A DNA stretch of 64,000 nucleotides from Sporolactobacillus spathodeae (GTDB lineage Bacteria > Bacillota > Bacilli > Bacillales > Sporolactobacillaceae). Position numbers and translations under genes: made by a program. The notes beneath the pieces are model-generated. The model saw only the letters and a list, made by a program, of their open reading frames with translations. It did not search any database and was not told the origin of the DNA. The stretch is from positions 60,920 through 124,919 of the forward strand of contig NZ_JAFBEV010000007.1 in the NCBI RefSeq assembly GCF_016908935.1, in the 5' to 3' direction. Shown here piece by piece: positions 52,645 through 60,911 of the stretch; positions within the stretch are counted from its first letter, which is position 1, and each line of letters opens with the position of its first letter.

Positions 52645-53031
52645 TTAGTCATTGTGCGCGAGTTGCTCTTTCTTTAGTTCGCGAATGTCCTCCTGATGCA
52701 CTTTGCCCCATTGCCGCATGGCTAAAATGATCGGAGACAGTGTTGCCCCAAACGGCGTCAGCGAATATTCAACTTTCGGTGGGACGACAGGATAGACTTC
52801 TCGATGGATCACTCCGTCTTCTTCCAACTCGCGCAGTTGCAACGTCAACATCCGCTGGGTCACGTCCGGAATCAGTCGCCTGAGTTCATTGAACCGCAAT
52901 GGCTTATTTTGCAAGTGATAAAGAACGACACCCTTCCATTTCCCGCCGATGACCGACAAGGTGACTTCGACAGGACAGGCCCTATTCAGAAAGTCTAAAT
53001 AACTCGCATAGTTTTTTTGATAATTTTTCAA
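52645..53031 (-). CDS. HxlR-family transcriptional regulator
   Basis: Winged-helix regulator of 128 residues with the family block [22 protein letters not shown] (two pieces) and [29 protein letters not shown]. The start is TTG 53031 with GGAG 9 nt upstream. A conserved Cys lies near residue 19 (NRACPVEV). It is divergent from an alcohol-dehydrogenase-like gene, a common pairing in which HxlR proteins respond to electrophiles. Imperfect repeats (AGTAT...ATACT, 53053-53070) lie between the genes. Confidence 0.85.
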   Translation of the reverse strand: MKNYQKNYASYLDFLNRACPVEVTLSVIGGKWKGVVLYHLQNKPLRFNELRRLIPDVTQRMLTLQLRELEEDGVIHREVYPVVPPKVEYSLTPFGATLSPIILAMRQWGKVHQEDIRELKKEQLAHND

Positions 53032-53157
53032 TTCAAGCAGCTCCAATATCACAGTATCTTTTTGTATACTATACCACATATTTGTTTGTACTTATATTTT
53101 TGCTACCAATGTATTATAGTTAAATTATTGAGCGCGTAAATCTTGGAGGGATGTCTC

Positions 53158-54183
53158 ATGACAGAAATGAAAGCCGTTGGTCTGTATAAATACTTGCCGG
53201 CAAGTGATCCGGAATGCTTTGTCGATGTATCTGTGCCCAAGCCAGAGCCAAAAGGCCATGACTTGCTTGTGCGTGTTCAAGCGATTTCGATTAATCCAGT
53301 CGATACGAAGGTACGCGCACCAAAGGATCAGGTTGAACCAACGCCGAAAATATTAGGCTATGATGCGGCTGGTATCGTCGAAGCTGTTGGTGAAGCAGTG
53401 ACGCTCTTCAAACCAGGCGATAAAGTCTATTATGCAGGCGCCATTAACCGCTCAGGCAGTTATGCAGCCTATCAATTAGTGGAGGATGCCATCGTCGGTC
53501 CGATGCCTCAGAATCTGAGTTTTGCGGAAGCCGCCGCAATGCCGCTGACAACAATCACCGCTTGGGAAGCATTAGTGGATCGTCTTGGCATACCCGCCGA
53601 ACGCGGTGCAAGCAAAGGAAAATCGATTTTGATTATCAATGCGGCCGGCGGTGTCGGCTCGGTCGCAACACAGCTCGCCAGCTATTTCGGTCTGACCGTG
53701 ATCGGCACAGCTTCACGCCCGCAAACCGAAGCCTGGACGAAAAAGCATGGCGCCGATTTTGTCATCAGTCATCGGCAGGAATTTCTGCCGCAGCTACAGG
53801 CCATCGGGTTTGCGGAGGGCGTCGATTACATTCTCTGTCTCCATTCTACTGACCGCCATTGGAAAAATATGGCCGAGGCCATCAAGCCACAGGGACGGAT
53901 TGCTTCGATCGTGGAAAATGAACAGCCGCTTGAACTCGGTTTACTGAAAAGCAAGAGCGCCTCTTTCTCATGGGAATTCATGTTTACTCGTCCCGTCTAT
54001 CAAACGCCGGATCGCATCAAACAGCATCAATTGCTAGAAACCGCAGCACAGTTAATGGAGCAAGGCATGATTCAGTCGACGATGCATGAACAGTGGCAGG
54101 GCATCAACGCTGCAAATATTCGCCTTGCCCACCAACAGATTGAGGCCAATCAATCGATCGGTAAGCTCGTTATTCTCGCCTGA
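53158..54183 (+). CDS. Zinc-independent alcohol dehydrogenase/quinone oxidoreductase-like protein (MDR superfamily)
   Basis: NADPH-dependent oxidoreductase of 341 residues. NPVDTKVRAP, GYDAAGIVEAVGEAV, FKPGDKVYYAG and the nucleotide motif NAAGGVGSVATQLA are typical of the YogA/SA1988 branch. The catalytic-zinc cysteine is absent. The start ATG 53158 has GGAGGG 7 nt upstream. A family B repeat remnant begins right at its TGA stop codon. Likely role in reactive carbonyl or quinone reduction under the divergent HxlR regulator. Confidence 0.88.
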   Translation: MTEMKAVGLYKYLPASDPECFVDVSVPKPEPKGHDLLVRVQAISINPVDTKVRAPKDQVEPTPKILGYDAAGIVEAVGEAVTLFKPGDKVYYAGAINRSGSYAAYQLVEDAIVGPMPQNLSFAEAAAMPLTTITAWEALVDRLGIPAERGASKGKSILIINAAGGVGSVATQLASYFGLTVIGTASRPQTEAWTKKHGADFVISHRQEFLPQLQAIGFAEGVDYILCLHSTDRHWKNMAEAIKPQGRIASIVENEQPLELGLLKSKSASFSWEFMFTRPVYQTPDRIKQHQLLETAAQLMEQGMIQSTMHEQWQGINAANIRLAHQQIEANQSIGKLVILA

Positions 54184-54253
54184 GACGCTGTTCCCACAAG
54201 GCGTCTCACACATTACTCTTGGGTCAGAAAAACAACATTAAATTTAAACATAG
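54184..54253 (+). repeat. Family B remnant fused to a gene stop codon
   Basis: GACGCTGTTCCCACAAGGCG, then TCTCACACATT and, at the end, AATTTAAACATAGC. This is the 3' third of family B. It starts one base after the TGA of the oxidoreductase gene. With the stop codon it forms a GAGACGC/GCGTCTC hairpin (54182-54208). Confidence 0.75.
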
Positions 54254-54257
54254 CTAT

Positions 54258-54450
54258 TGAGATAAACTTGGCCTAGCCAAGTCTTTTTTTCCAAAAATTG
54301 CGCTCCGGCTGCTCGCTTGCCGCGGGCGATCCGTGAGCCTCCTCAGACAGGCTAGAATCTGCGGGGTCTCACTTGGCTCGCTTTTCCCGCAAGGCGCCAG
54401 AGCGCCTTCGCTCTATTTTTTGTGCAAAATCTTATACATGCTTATCATTT
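54258..54450 (+). repeat. Family A repeat, full-length
   Basis: Hairpin ACTTGGCCTAGCCAAGT, T-run, CTCCGGCTGCTCGCTTGCCG, GATCCGTGAGCC, TTGGCTCGC, and the 3' hairpin variant GGCGCCAGAGCGCC. The tail CTTATACATGCTTATCATTT abuts the terminator of the acetyltransferase gene. Confidence 0.9.
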
Positions 54451-54486
54451 AAAAAAGAAGCAGACTTCCATAGCTGCTTCTTTTTT
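54451..54486 (-). terminator. Terminator of the GNAT gene
   Basis: AAAAAAGAAGCAG pairs with CTGCTTCTTTTTT around a 10-nt loop. Confidence 0.85.
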
Positions 54487-54524
54487 AATATCTTTAACTC
54501 AATTAATCAATCAGAGGAAGCTGC

Positions 54525-55055
54525 CTATTCTTCGCGGATGCCGTCATGAAACCGGTACAGAAACAAGTACTGATCTGGTTCTCTGCGGACCAATTGAAAA
54601 GCGCAATTAACCACAACTTTGATCGAGGCGTCGTTCCCTTTTACTATTTTAGCTGTAATCCCGCGGCACCTCGGACACGTACGCGCCCACTCGACCATAG
54701 CGGCTAAAGATTCCGTCATCAATCCTCTGCTGCGGAATTTCGGCGATAGGCTGTAGCCGATTTCTGTGCATCCGTTTATGCCAGGGAAGCCTTTGAAACC
54801 GATAAAGCCAATACCTGTTCCACTCGCCTTATCAATAATCAACCAATAAGTGTACCAAGGCTGCCATTCTTTATCAGCGTGTGACATTTTGGTAAGCTTT
54901 TTAGCGATGGCGATCTGCACCGAATCAGAGATGGCATCCGGATCGATCGCCATCACATTTCGTGACTTTTCATTATTGTTGATTTGTTTCATTTCATTCG
55001 TTGTTAAGGGTTTAATGAATAGTCTGCTTGTTTCTATTTTAATTGTATCCGTCAT
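54525..55055 (-). CDS. GNAT acetyltransferase (RimJ/RimL type)
   Basis: Acetyl-CoA-dependent N-acetyltransferase of 176 residues. IETSRLFIKPLTTNEM is the family N-terminus; GFIGFKGFPGINGCTEIGYSL, SPKFRSRGLMTESLAAMVEW (20 residues, CoA-binding loop) and NDASIKVVVNCAFQLVRRE follow. The start ATG 55055 has AAGGAGG 7 nt upstream. Target unknown. Confidence 0.87.
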   Translation of the reverse strand: MTDTIKIETSRLFIKPLTTNEMKQINNNEKSRNVMAIDPDAISDSVQIAIAKKLTKMSHADKEWQPWYTYWLIIDKASGTGIGFIGFKGFPGINGCTEIGYSLSPKFRSRGLMTESLAAMVEWARTCPRCRGITAKIVKGNDASIKVVVNCAFQLVRREPDQYLFLYRFHDGIREE

Positions 55056-55102
55056 TCTAGGCCTCCTTGCCGCAACCTTGTCAGCCCTTTCTGAATCTCT
55101 CG

Positions 55103-55723
55103 CTAATCATTGCTTTCTTCTTCCTCGGGATGCAAAGCTTCCCATCCTTCATTGAAGATAAAATAAACGAGAACAAGCGCAAACAAAGAATCCGCCCACC
55201 ACCATTTGAATGCTGCGGTCAGTCCCGTGCCGAGAATTACAGTTAAAGCCATGTAGGCGCAAACGAGATTGCACATTGCGTCCTCCGCCAATGCGGCACT
55301 GCCGATGGCTCGGGCAATCTGCTTTTTCCGCACCATCAACCATGGCATGAAAAGAGCGGAGCCTATCGCTAAAGCAAGTCCAGAAAAACTGGTTTCAGCA
55401 GTATGACGCGCCAACAAATGAGCAAGTGACGCAACAACCGTATAAAAGGCAAGCAGAATCAGTGCCCAGCCGACAAGGCGTGATGAAAGCCGTTCGGCTT
55501 CGTCGACCTTGGAGGCATCGCTTCCTCGCGCCTCCACCCGAAGACGCCAGATTAATACACTGCCCGATCCCATTTCAATCAGACTGTCCAAGCCAAAACT
55601 GATCAAAAGTAAAGAGTGGGCCGCAAGCCCTGAATAAACAGCCACAATCCATTCAACAGCCATCCAGAGCACCGATAATACTTCGAGTCGTATTCCTGTT
55701 TTAATCAGCTTTGAACGATTCAT
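55103..55723 (-). CDS. Cation diffusion facilitator (CDF)-like transporter
   Basis: Membrane protein of 206 residues with about six helices, similar to the short CDF proteins that lack the cytosolic C-terminal domain. Metal-site regions appear as SFGLDSLIEMGS and ALAEDAMCNLVCAYMA, with Asp and Glu instead of the HxxxD pattern of zinc exporters. The start ATG 55723 has GGAGG 4 nt upstream. The metal is unknown. Confidence 0.8.
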   Translation of the reverse strand: MNRSKLIKTGIRLEVLSVLWMAVEWIVAVYSGLAAHSLLLISFGLDSLIEMGSGSVLIWRLRVEARGSDASKVDEAERLSSRLVGWALILLAFYTVVASLAHLLARHTAETSFSGLALAIGSALFMPWLMVRKKQIARAIGSAALAEDAMCNLVCAYMALTVILGTGLTAAFKWWWADSLFALVLVYFIFNEGWEALHPEEEESND

Positions 55724-55894
55724 TTTTCCTCCGCTATCTAATCTGCTTGTAGTCAACTTGTCCGTCAAGACCACAATTCTGTTCTTCCTCGACTATAGCA
55801 CATGAGCAATTATTAGAAAAAATTGACGAAGCCAAATCCTTGGACGGCGGCTGAGTCTTAGTTTTTTCTTTACATTAACCATTCTTAACGTATG

Positions 55895-56075
55895 AGAAAA
55901 ACTTGGCCTTGCCAAGCCTTTTCTTCAACAAATTCGCTTCGGCTGCTCGCTTGCCGCGGGCGATCCGTGAGCCTCCTCAGACAGGCTAGAATCTGCGGGG
56001 TCTCACTTGGCTCGCTCTTCCCGCAGGCGTCTCGCGCCTTCGCTTCATTTTTCGCACAAAATTTTATTCTTTCTT
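55895..56075 (+). repeat. Family A repeat, full-length
   Basis: Hairpin ACTTGGCCTTGCCAAG, then a T-rich run, CTTCGGCTGCTCGCTTGCCG, GATCCGTGAGCC, GGCTCGC, CCCGCAGGCGTCTCGCGCC and the tail. A weak fragment (AAAAATTGACGAAGCCAAAT) occurs at 55820-55850. It lies just before the terminator of the symporter gene. Confidence 0.9.
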
Positions 56076-56092
56076 TTCGGTTGTTCTTATGT

Positions 56093-56123
56093 AAAAAGGG
56101 ATGTCTCAGTTTTTGAGACATCC
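56093..56123 (-). terminator. Terminator of the GPH symporter gene
   Basis: On the minus strand GGATGTCTCA pairs with TGAGACATCC around a 5-nt loop, followed by TTTTT. Confidence 0.85.
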
Positions 56124-56142
56124 TCAGTCTAACTTGTATGCT

Positions 56143-57483
56143 TTAGTTGATAACCGGACTGGACGTACCACTGGCCACTGTGCTTCTAAGCCGATGTTCA
56201 TCATAAATCATTAATACGCCGAACATAAGCACGTACAAACCGAGCGGAATCCAGGCGTAGTTCACCTTGATCATCGACAATGTGGCGTTGTTTTGTGCGT
56301 GATTGGAAACATAACCGGACAAATGGAACAGCCAAGCCGTCACCATCCCGCCAACACCGAGCCCCATATTCACACCGAAATCATCGGTCGACGCGAGAAT
56401 GCCTTCAGCCTGAATGCCCATGGCGCTGCCGTAACGGATCGTGTCGGCAATCATGATTGAGACGAGGCCGATAATAAGACCGTGTCCGACAGAATTAATA
56501 AAGATTCCAGTAAACAATGTTGCCAGAACATGCGTGTACACACCAAACGTCAGAATCGCCTGACCGATAAAGGCAATAGCGATGCCAAGCAGCATTGTCC
56601 TCTTCTTTCCGAGTCTTCTTGACACCTGAACAATCAAAAGTACCCCGATCAGGGCTGCTAACGTAAAACTGTTCGCTATTGGCACAAGATCTTCGCGTTC
56701 AAGCGTATATTTGAAGTAGTAAATCGTCGTTTGATTTTTAATCGCTGTCGTCAACCAGTAGAGAAAAATGACGACAGAGATGATCAGCCATGGCTGGTTC
56801 CGAACAAGCATGCTAATCACTTTTTTTATCGGCTGATGGGCGATCTCAGGATTACTGAACCGCTCACGCACATGAAAAAAGGTGTTGATGATGAGCACTA
56901 GTGAAATGCAGCCAAATAAGCCGATCGTCAATAGAAATCCCTGTTGCTGATTCCCATGGCCAAAAAACGCGACAAGCGGCAATGTGAAAACTGCCACAAT
57001 AATTTGCACGGAACTACCGAAAAATTGGCGAATGACACCGAGCACAGTCAATTCCTGCTCGTTTTCCGACAGTGTTGGCAAAATCGATGTAATCGGCAAG
57101 TTCACAGCCGTATAGAGAAAACCAAGACCCAAGTAGGTCACATAAGCCCATACCAGTTTCCCCGTATGTGAAAAGTCCGGCGTGACAAAAGTCAGAACGG
57201 CAAAAATCACATAAGGCAGGGCATACCAAAGAAAAAACGGACGGCTTTTGCCCCAGCGCGAATGCGTGCGATCAATCATTAGCCCAATGATAAAGCTCTC
57301 AACAACATCAAGGACTCGGGCGACAATAAAAAGAATCGCCACTTCAGCAGGACCAAGGCCATAAACATCCGTATAAAAGAACAGCAGGTACGTCGTCAGC
57401 ATTTGAAAAACGAGATTATCTGCAGCATCGCTCAGGCCGTAGCTAATCCGTTCCGTCCAATTCGTCTGCCATTTCGCTTCCAT
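56143..57483 (-). CDS. GPH-family sugar:cation symporter (MelB-like)
   Basis: Glycoside-pentoside-hexuronide symporter of 446 residues with 12 helices. ISYGLSDAADNLVFQ, ARVLDVVESFIIGLMIDRTH (motif with paired Asp), RWGKSRPFFLW and LPTLSENEQELTVLG are clear family landmarks. The start ATG 57483 has AAGGAAGG upstream. No glycosidase is adjacent, so the substrate cannot be inferred. Confidence 0.92.
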   Translation of the reverse strand: MEAKWQTNWTERISYGLSDAADNLVFQMLTTYLLFFYTDVYGLGPAEVAILFIVARVLDVVESFIIGLMIDRTHSRWGKSRPFFLWYALPYVIFAVLTFVTPDFSHTGKLVWAYVTYLGLGFLYTAVNLPITSILPTLSENEQELTVLGVIRQFFGSSVQIIVAVFTLPLVAFFGHGNQQQGFLLTIGLFGCISLVLIINTFFHVRERFSNPEIAHQPIKKVISMLVRNQPWLIISVVIFLYWLTTAIKNQTTIYYFKYTLEREDLVPIANSFTLAALIGVLLIVQVSRRLGKKRTMLLGIAIAFIGQAILTFGVYTHVLATLFTGIFINSVGHGLIIGLVSIMIADTIRYGSAMGIQAEGILASTDDFGVNMGLGVGGMVTAWLFHLSGYVSNHAQNNATLSMIKVNYAWIPLGLYVLMFGVLMIYDEHRLRSTVASGTSSPVIN

Positions 57484-57529
57484 AGAAACCTTCCTTTCTA
57501 ATGACTAGGAAAGTGCAAGGCGCTCCGCG

Positions 57530-58057
57530 TCATTCTTTTTTCCCGTGCGTCAGTCGGCGGTACACTTCGTCGCCGATCAGATCATTAGTTTGCATCCAAG
57601 CGATGTGTCCGAGTGCTTCGGAAAGATGCTCTTCAGCAGGCTGATCTTTTGCGTCCGGTATGGTTTTCATCGCTGGCATCATTCCTAAATGGAAGGCCGC
57701 CCAGACCGCCAGCCCAAAGGCAGCCCCGTCTCCTGCTTTGATTTTCGGTTCGTACTGCGCAAGGACCTCGTAGAGCACTGCGAAAGACGTGGAAAAACCA
57801 AAATGAACCAAATAACTCACCCAAGGCAAGTCATGTTCGGAATAACGGTACGTTGCATGTGTTGCCGATTCGGGCATTCCAAGCTGCTGCAATAATTTTT
57901 GCGGTGGATTGGTCGCATCGCGTTCCGGCGTCCGTGGCGGCAGAATATTTTCCCAACCAAGCTTGACCAATCCCGAAACAACTCCGGCGACAATCCCAGC
58001 CTTTACAGCGGCTTTTATATTCGGTGAATGCTTGTCTTTATTTTTGAAAAAGGGCAT
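57530..58057 (-). CDS. YagU-family (DUF1440) inner-membrane protein
   Basis: Membrane protein of 175 residues with about four hydrophobic segments. GIVAGVVSGLVKLGWENILPPRTPERD (as two pieces), HFGFSTSFAVLYEV and AEEHLSEALGHIAWMQTNDL match the YagU family, implicated in acid resistance in enterobacteria. The start ATG 58057 has AAGGAG upstream. It lies 46 nt upstream of the symporter gene and is probably in the same transcript. Confidence 0.87.
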   Translation of the reverse strand: MPFFKNKDKHSPNIKAAVKAGIVAGVVSGLVKLGWENILPPRTPERDATNPPQKLLQQLGMPESATHATYRYSEHDLPWVSYLVHFGFSTSFAVLYEVLAQYEPKIKAGDGAAFGLAVWAAFHLGMMPAMKTIPDAKDQPAEEHLSEALGHIAWMQTNDLIGDEVYRRLTHGKKE

Positions 58058-58204
58058 GTCCCTTACTCCTTCCAGCTTTCTTGTTTATTGTTCGTATCCG
58101 TATTGATTAGTATAATCATTTTTTTTCGTTCAGTCGTCTAATAAGTCTTCCATTTGAGAGATGGCACGTTATTTTTCTATTCATTTATAAAATCAACGAA
58201 TTCA

Positions 58205-58395
58205 GAAAAACTTGGCTTTGCCAAGTCCTTTTGTAACAATGCGCTTCGGCTGCTCGCTTGCCGCGGGCGATCCGTGAGCCTCCTCAAACAAGCTGAAATC
58301 TGCGGGGTCTCACTTGGCTCGCTTTTCCCGCAGGCGTCTCGCGCCTTCGCTGCATTTTTTGCACAAAAGTTTTGTACATTCTTTACTTATAAGAA
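58205..58395 (+). repeat. Family A repeat, full-length
   Basis: Hairpin ACTTGGCTTTGCCAAGT, T-run, CTTCGGCTGCTCGCTTGCCG, GATCCGTGAGCC, GGCTCGC, CCCGCAGGCGTCTCGCGCC and tail TTTTGTACATTCTTTAC. Confidence 0.9.
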
Positions 58396-58465
58396 AAACC
58401 GGGCAAAACCGCCCAATCCTTGTTTGCAATAATTACGTTTCGATCGCTCGCTTGCCGAGCCATTA
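58396..58465 (+). repeat. Family A partial unit, tandem to the previous copy
   Basis: Starts AAACCGGGCAAAACCGCCCA, then the T-rich TTGTTTGCAATAATTACG and TTTCGATCGCTCGCTTGCCG, and then stops. The remaining 70 bp to 58538 show nothing recognisable. Confidence 0.65.
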
Positions 58466-58537
58466 ACAAAAAAAATGTCAGGCAAATAATTCTTGAAATA
58501 GCCGTTGATTCTACCAGATGCAGACTCTGGACTAATA

Positions 58538-59218
58538 TTAACGCACCAGGGTGGTCTTGTTTTCATCCGATAGACTCTTACTCGAATCTCGGTTGTTCTT
58601 GCTATACGTATCAAAAAAATTGTTCAGATTATCAGCAAAAAAGGCAAGGCCACCGGCATTCAATGCTACAGTTATCGTCTGAATCGTGCCTAGCTTTTCG
58701 TCTGTCGGAGATTGGCGAAAGTCAAGCAATGCTTGATAATACGCAGCAACGAGCTTATAAAAAGTAGTCTGTGGTACAGGAGGGTAACTAGCAACAATTG
58801 CAAGCGCCGCGGCACAAGCTTCATCATTGTTATTCTGAATACACTTTTCAGCAAAGTTAAGCGCAATTGCCATAATTATAGTGTCACGGTCACGATCGGC
58901 TGTCCTTCGCCGCCCGGCTTGGCGGAAAACCGACTGAACGAGAGGACGGATGTCAGCTATTGTATAGAGCGACATGCAGTTCGCAAGCAGTGCTAACGAG
59001 CCATTGGACCAATGTTCCAGAAGAAAAAGCCATCGTTTCAGCTCAGCCTTATCCACTTCGTTTATCGCCTCGTAATCGTCATCCAAAGCAGCAGTGATAA
59101 ATTTCATCTGCAGCTCAAGTTTCTCTATTTCACCATTAGGTAACTCGATTTGATCGATTTCACTCTTTAATTTTTGCAGTGTCCGACGATCGCCACGATA
59201 AAAGGCATTGCCGACCAT
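58538..59218 (-). pseudogene. Rgg/GadR/MutR-type regulator lacking its DNA-binding domain
   Basis: A frame of 226 residues that looks like the C-terminal, TPR-like peptide-sensing domain of Rgg regulators (FYRGDRRTLQKLKSEI, LFLLEHWSNGSLALLAN, ESP-type helices). Intact members have about 280-290 residues with an N-terminal HTH, which is missing here. Upstream the frame passes directly into a divergent transporter gene that is itself truncated. The ATG at 59218 has no good SD. A deletion that fused two divergent genes explains this best. Confidence 0.65.
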
Positions 59219-60320
59219 GTTGCAGATGCTGAGCGGCTATTGGGCTGATCGCGCGCAACGAAAAATACATGCGATGGTTTCCACACGACTAGTGCAAGCT
59301 GGGCTCTTCCTGCTTATCGCCTGCCTCATTGGAAAGTCATCAAGTTTGATTATCTTCTTCACTCTCTTACTCATTAACTTTATCTGCGACTTACTTGGGC
59401 AATACAGCAACGGCATTGTTTTGCCGCTACTGAAGCACTTACTCCCTGCATCAGATATGAAAAATGCGCTGTCATTGACTACAGCCGGCACTGAAGTCAT
59501 AAAGCTTGTCTGCCAAGGAGCCGGCGCCGGATTAATTGTTCTGCTGCACCATCACTACGCACTGTTTGCCGTGATCAACGCGGTCACCTTTCTGTTAGCA
59601 GCATGTCTGGTCATACAGCAACGCCATCTCATTGCCCCGCCGGAAAAGAAGCCAGCCAAACTATCGGCGCGACCTACGCGACGTCCCTTTCTCCATGAAA
59701 GCTGGAATTCAATCCGCCAGCTGCACCATCAAACAGCACTCTTCCCACTGCTCCTTCTCTTTTTCTTTGTCAATGCGGTAGACAGTAGTAGCGACGCGCT
59801 TGTTAGCCTCACCCTTGTCGGTTCACCATCTTTCTGGATTGGAAACTTCGGTAACACGGTTGCGACATGCAATATGCTCTTTTCAGCCGGTCTAATTCTC
59901 GGTGCACTGCTGAACCACGACTGGTTAAAAAACTGTAAATTAACCTCATTGCTGAACATCACACTAATCGCCTCGCTTACTATCAGTCTTAATTTCATCT
60001 TTCAGGGTACCGTGTGGCTGCTGTTCGCCGCCATGTTCGTACTGGCCTATGCACTCGGTAAAATCGGGCCGCGTTTTTCCGCACTCATGATCGAAAGAAC
60101 CGATGAGAGGCGTCTTGCTGCAACGGCCGGTGCTGTCAATACGCTACTTCTGCTCGGCGCACCGCTTGGTCAAAGTATTTTTATGACTCTGGCCAATGTA
60201 TCAGGCATCCGCATCTGTTGGATGCTTTACAGCGCGCTAGCCGCACTGTTGATCATTTTTTCACTATTCACCAAACATAAATTAAAGATACAGAGGGAAA
60301 ACCACATGCTTTCAAAATAG
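59208..60320 (+). pseudogene. MFS transporter truncated at its N-terminus
   Basis: A frame of about 370 residues with about ten hydrophobic segments. It begins LPTMLQMLSGYWADRAQRK, which is the helix 2/loop 2-3 motif of an MFS protein. Helix 1 and most of helix 2 (about 45-55 residues) are therefore missing. An in-frame TAA lies at 59199, and no SD precedes the TTG at 59208. The rest (motif repeats, LGKIGPRFSALMIERTDERR) is intact. It overlaps the truncated Rgg gene by 11 bp, head to head. Confidence 0.65.
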
Positions 60321-60371
60321 ATTTATCTATTATGCTTCCAGTTAATCGAATTAAAAAGGAGATGAAGCAAA

Positions 60372-60673
60372 ATGAGTAAGAGAAGTCATGAAACTCAAAC
60401 AATGATTGAACAGAGCAACGTCTTGCGTGAAAAGCTAAATGATGCGAATAAGACCTATTACGAGCAGTTGCTTCTCTATACTCGCACAACCGGTCTGTTC
60501 AATGATGACTACGAGGTTGAAACCCTGCTGCTGCAAATTCTCCAGGACATTCTCTCTGCGCAGGCAAACAGTCAATCGGCTGTAGATTTTTGGCAGCAGC
60601 CCGCAGGACGCCACCAATGAAGCTGATCGAACAACTGAGTAAAGCAAGACATTTCCGCCAAATTAAACAATAA
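60372..60673 (+). pseudogene. DUF1129-like protein, frameshifted or truncated
   Basis: ATG 60372 follows AAAAGGAGATG by about 7 nt. The 82-residue frame (TYYEQLLLYTRTTGLFNDDY, LLLQILQDILSAQANSQSA) resembles the soluble N-terminal domain of DUF1129 membrane proteins. It ends at 60620 just where the family continues. Another frame then reads KLIEQLSKARHFRQ up to a stop at 60673, so a frameshift near 60600-60620 is likely. The transmembrane half is absent. Confidence 0.5.
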
Positions 60674-60740
60674 AGATGACTGACAGGGCGACTTGTGAGG
60701 TGCTGGGTTTTTTTCTTCGTCGCTCTAAAAGATTCTGCCT

Positions 60741-60815
60741 TATAAGAAAAATTTGCCGTAGCTAAATCCTCTTTCTTATTGAGTGTGTTCCGGGTGTTCG
60801 AGTGTCTCCGCCATT
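60741..60815 (+). repeat. Degenerate family A fragment
   Basis: AAGAAAAATTTGCCGTAGCT, then AAATCCTCTTTC and GTGTTCCGGGTGTTCGAGTG resemble the 5' hairpin, T-run and core start. Confidence 0.4.
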
Positions 60816-60828
60816 TTACGTATTAAAG

Positions 60829-60867
60829 AGGCACGCAATTTGTCACATGTTGACGGTTTGCGTGCCT
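60829..60867 (-). terminator. Terminator of the MerR-family gene
   Basis: AGGCACGCAA pairs with TTGCGTGCCT; on the minus strand CTTTAATA follows. Confidence 0.65.
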
Positions 60868-60911
60868 AACTTGCTTCATACACTTTATCGCGGACTGATT
60901 CATGCATCACA

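Noticed and set aside
55885..56121. Minus-strand frame of 78 codons similar to one at 31092-31295
   Set aside because: Similarity comes from the shared repeat, not from a conserved protein; the frame runs through a terminator.
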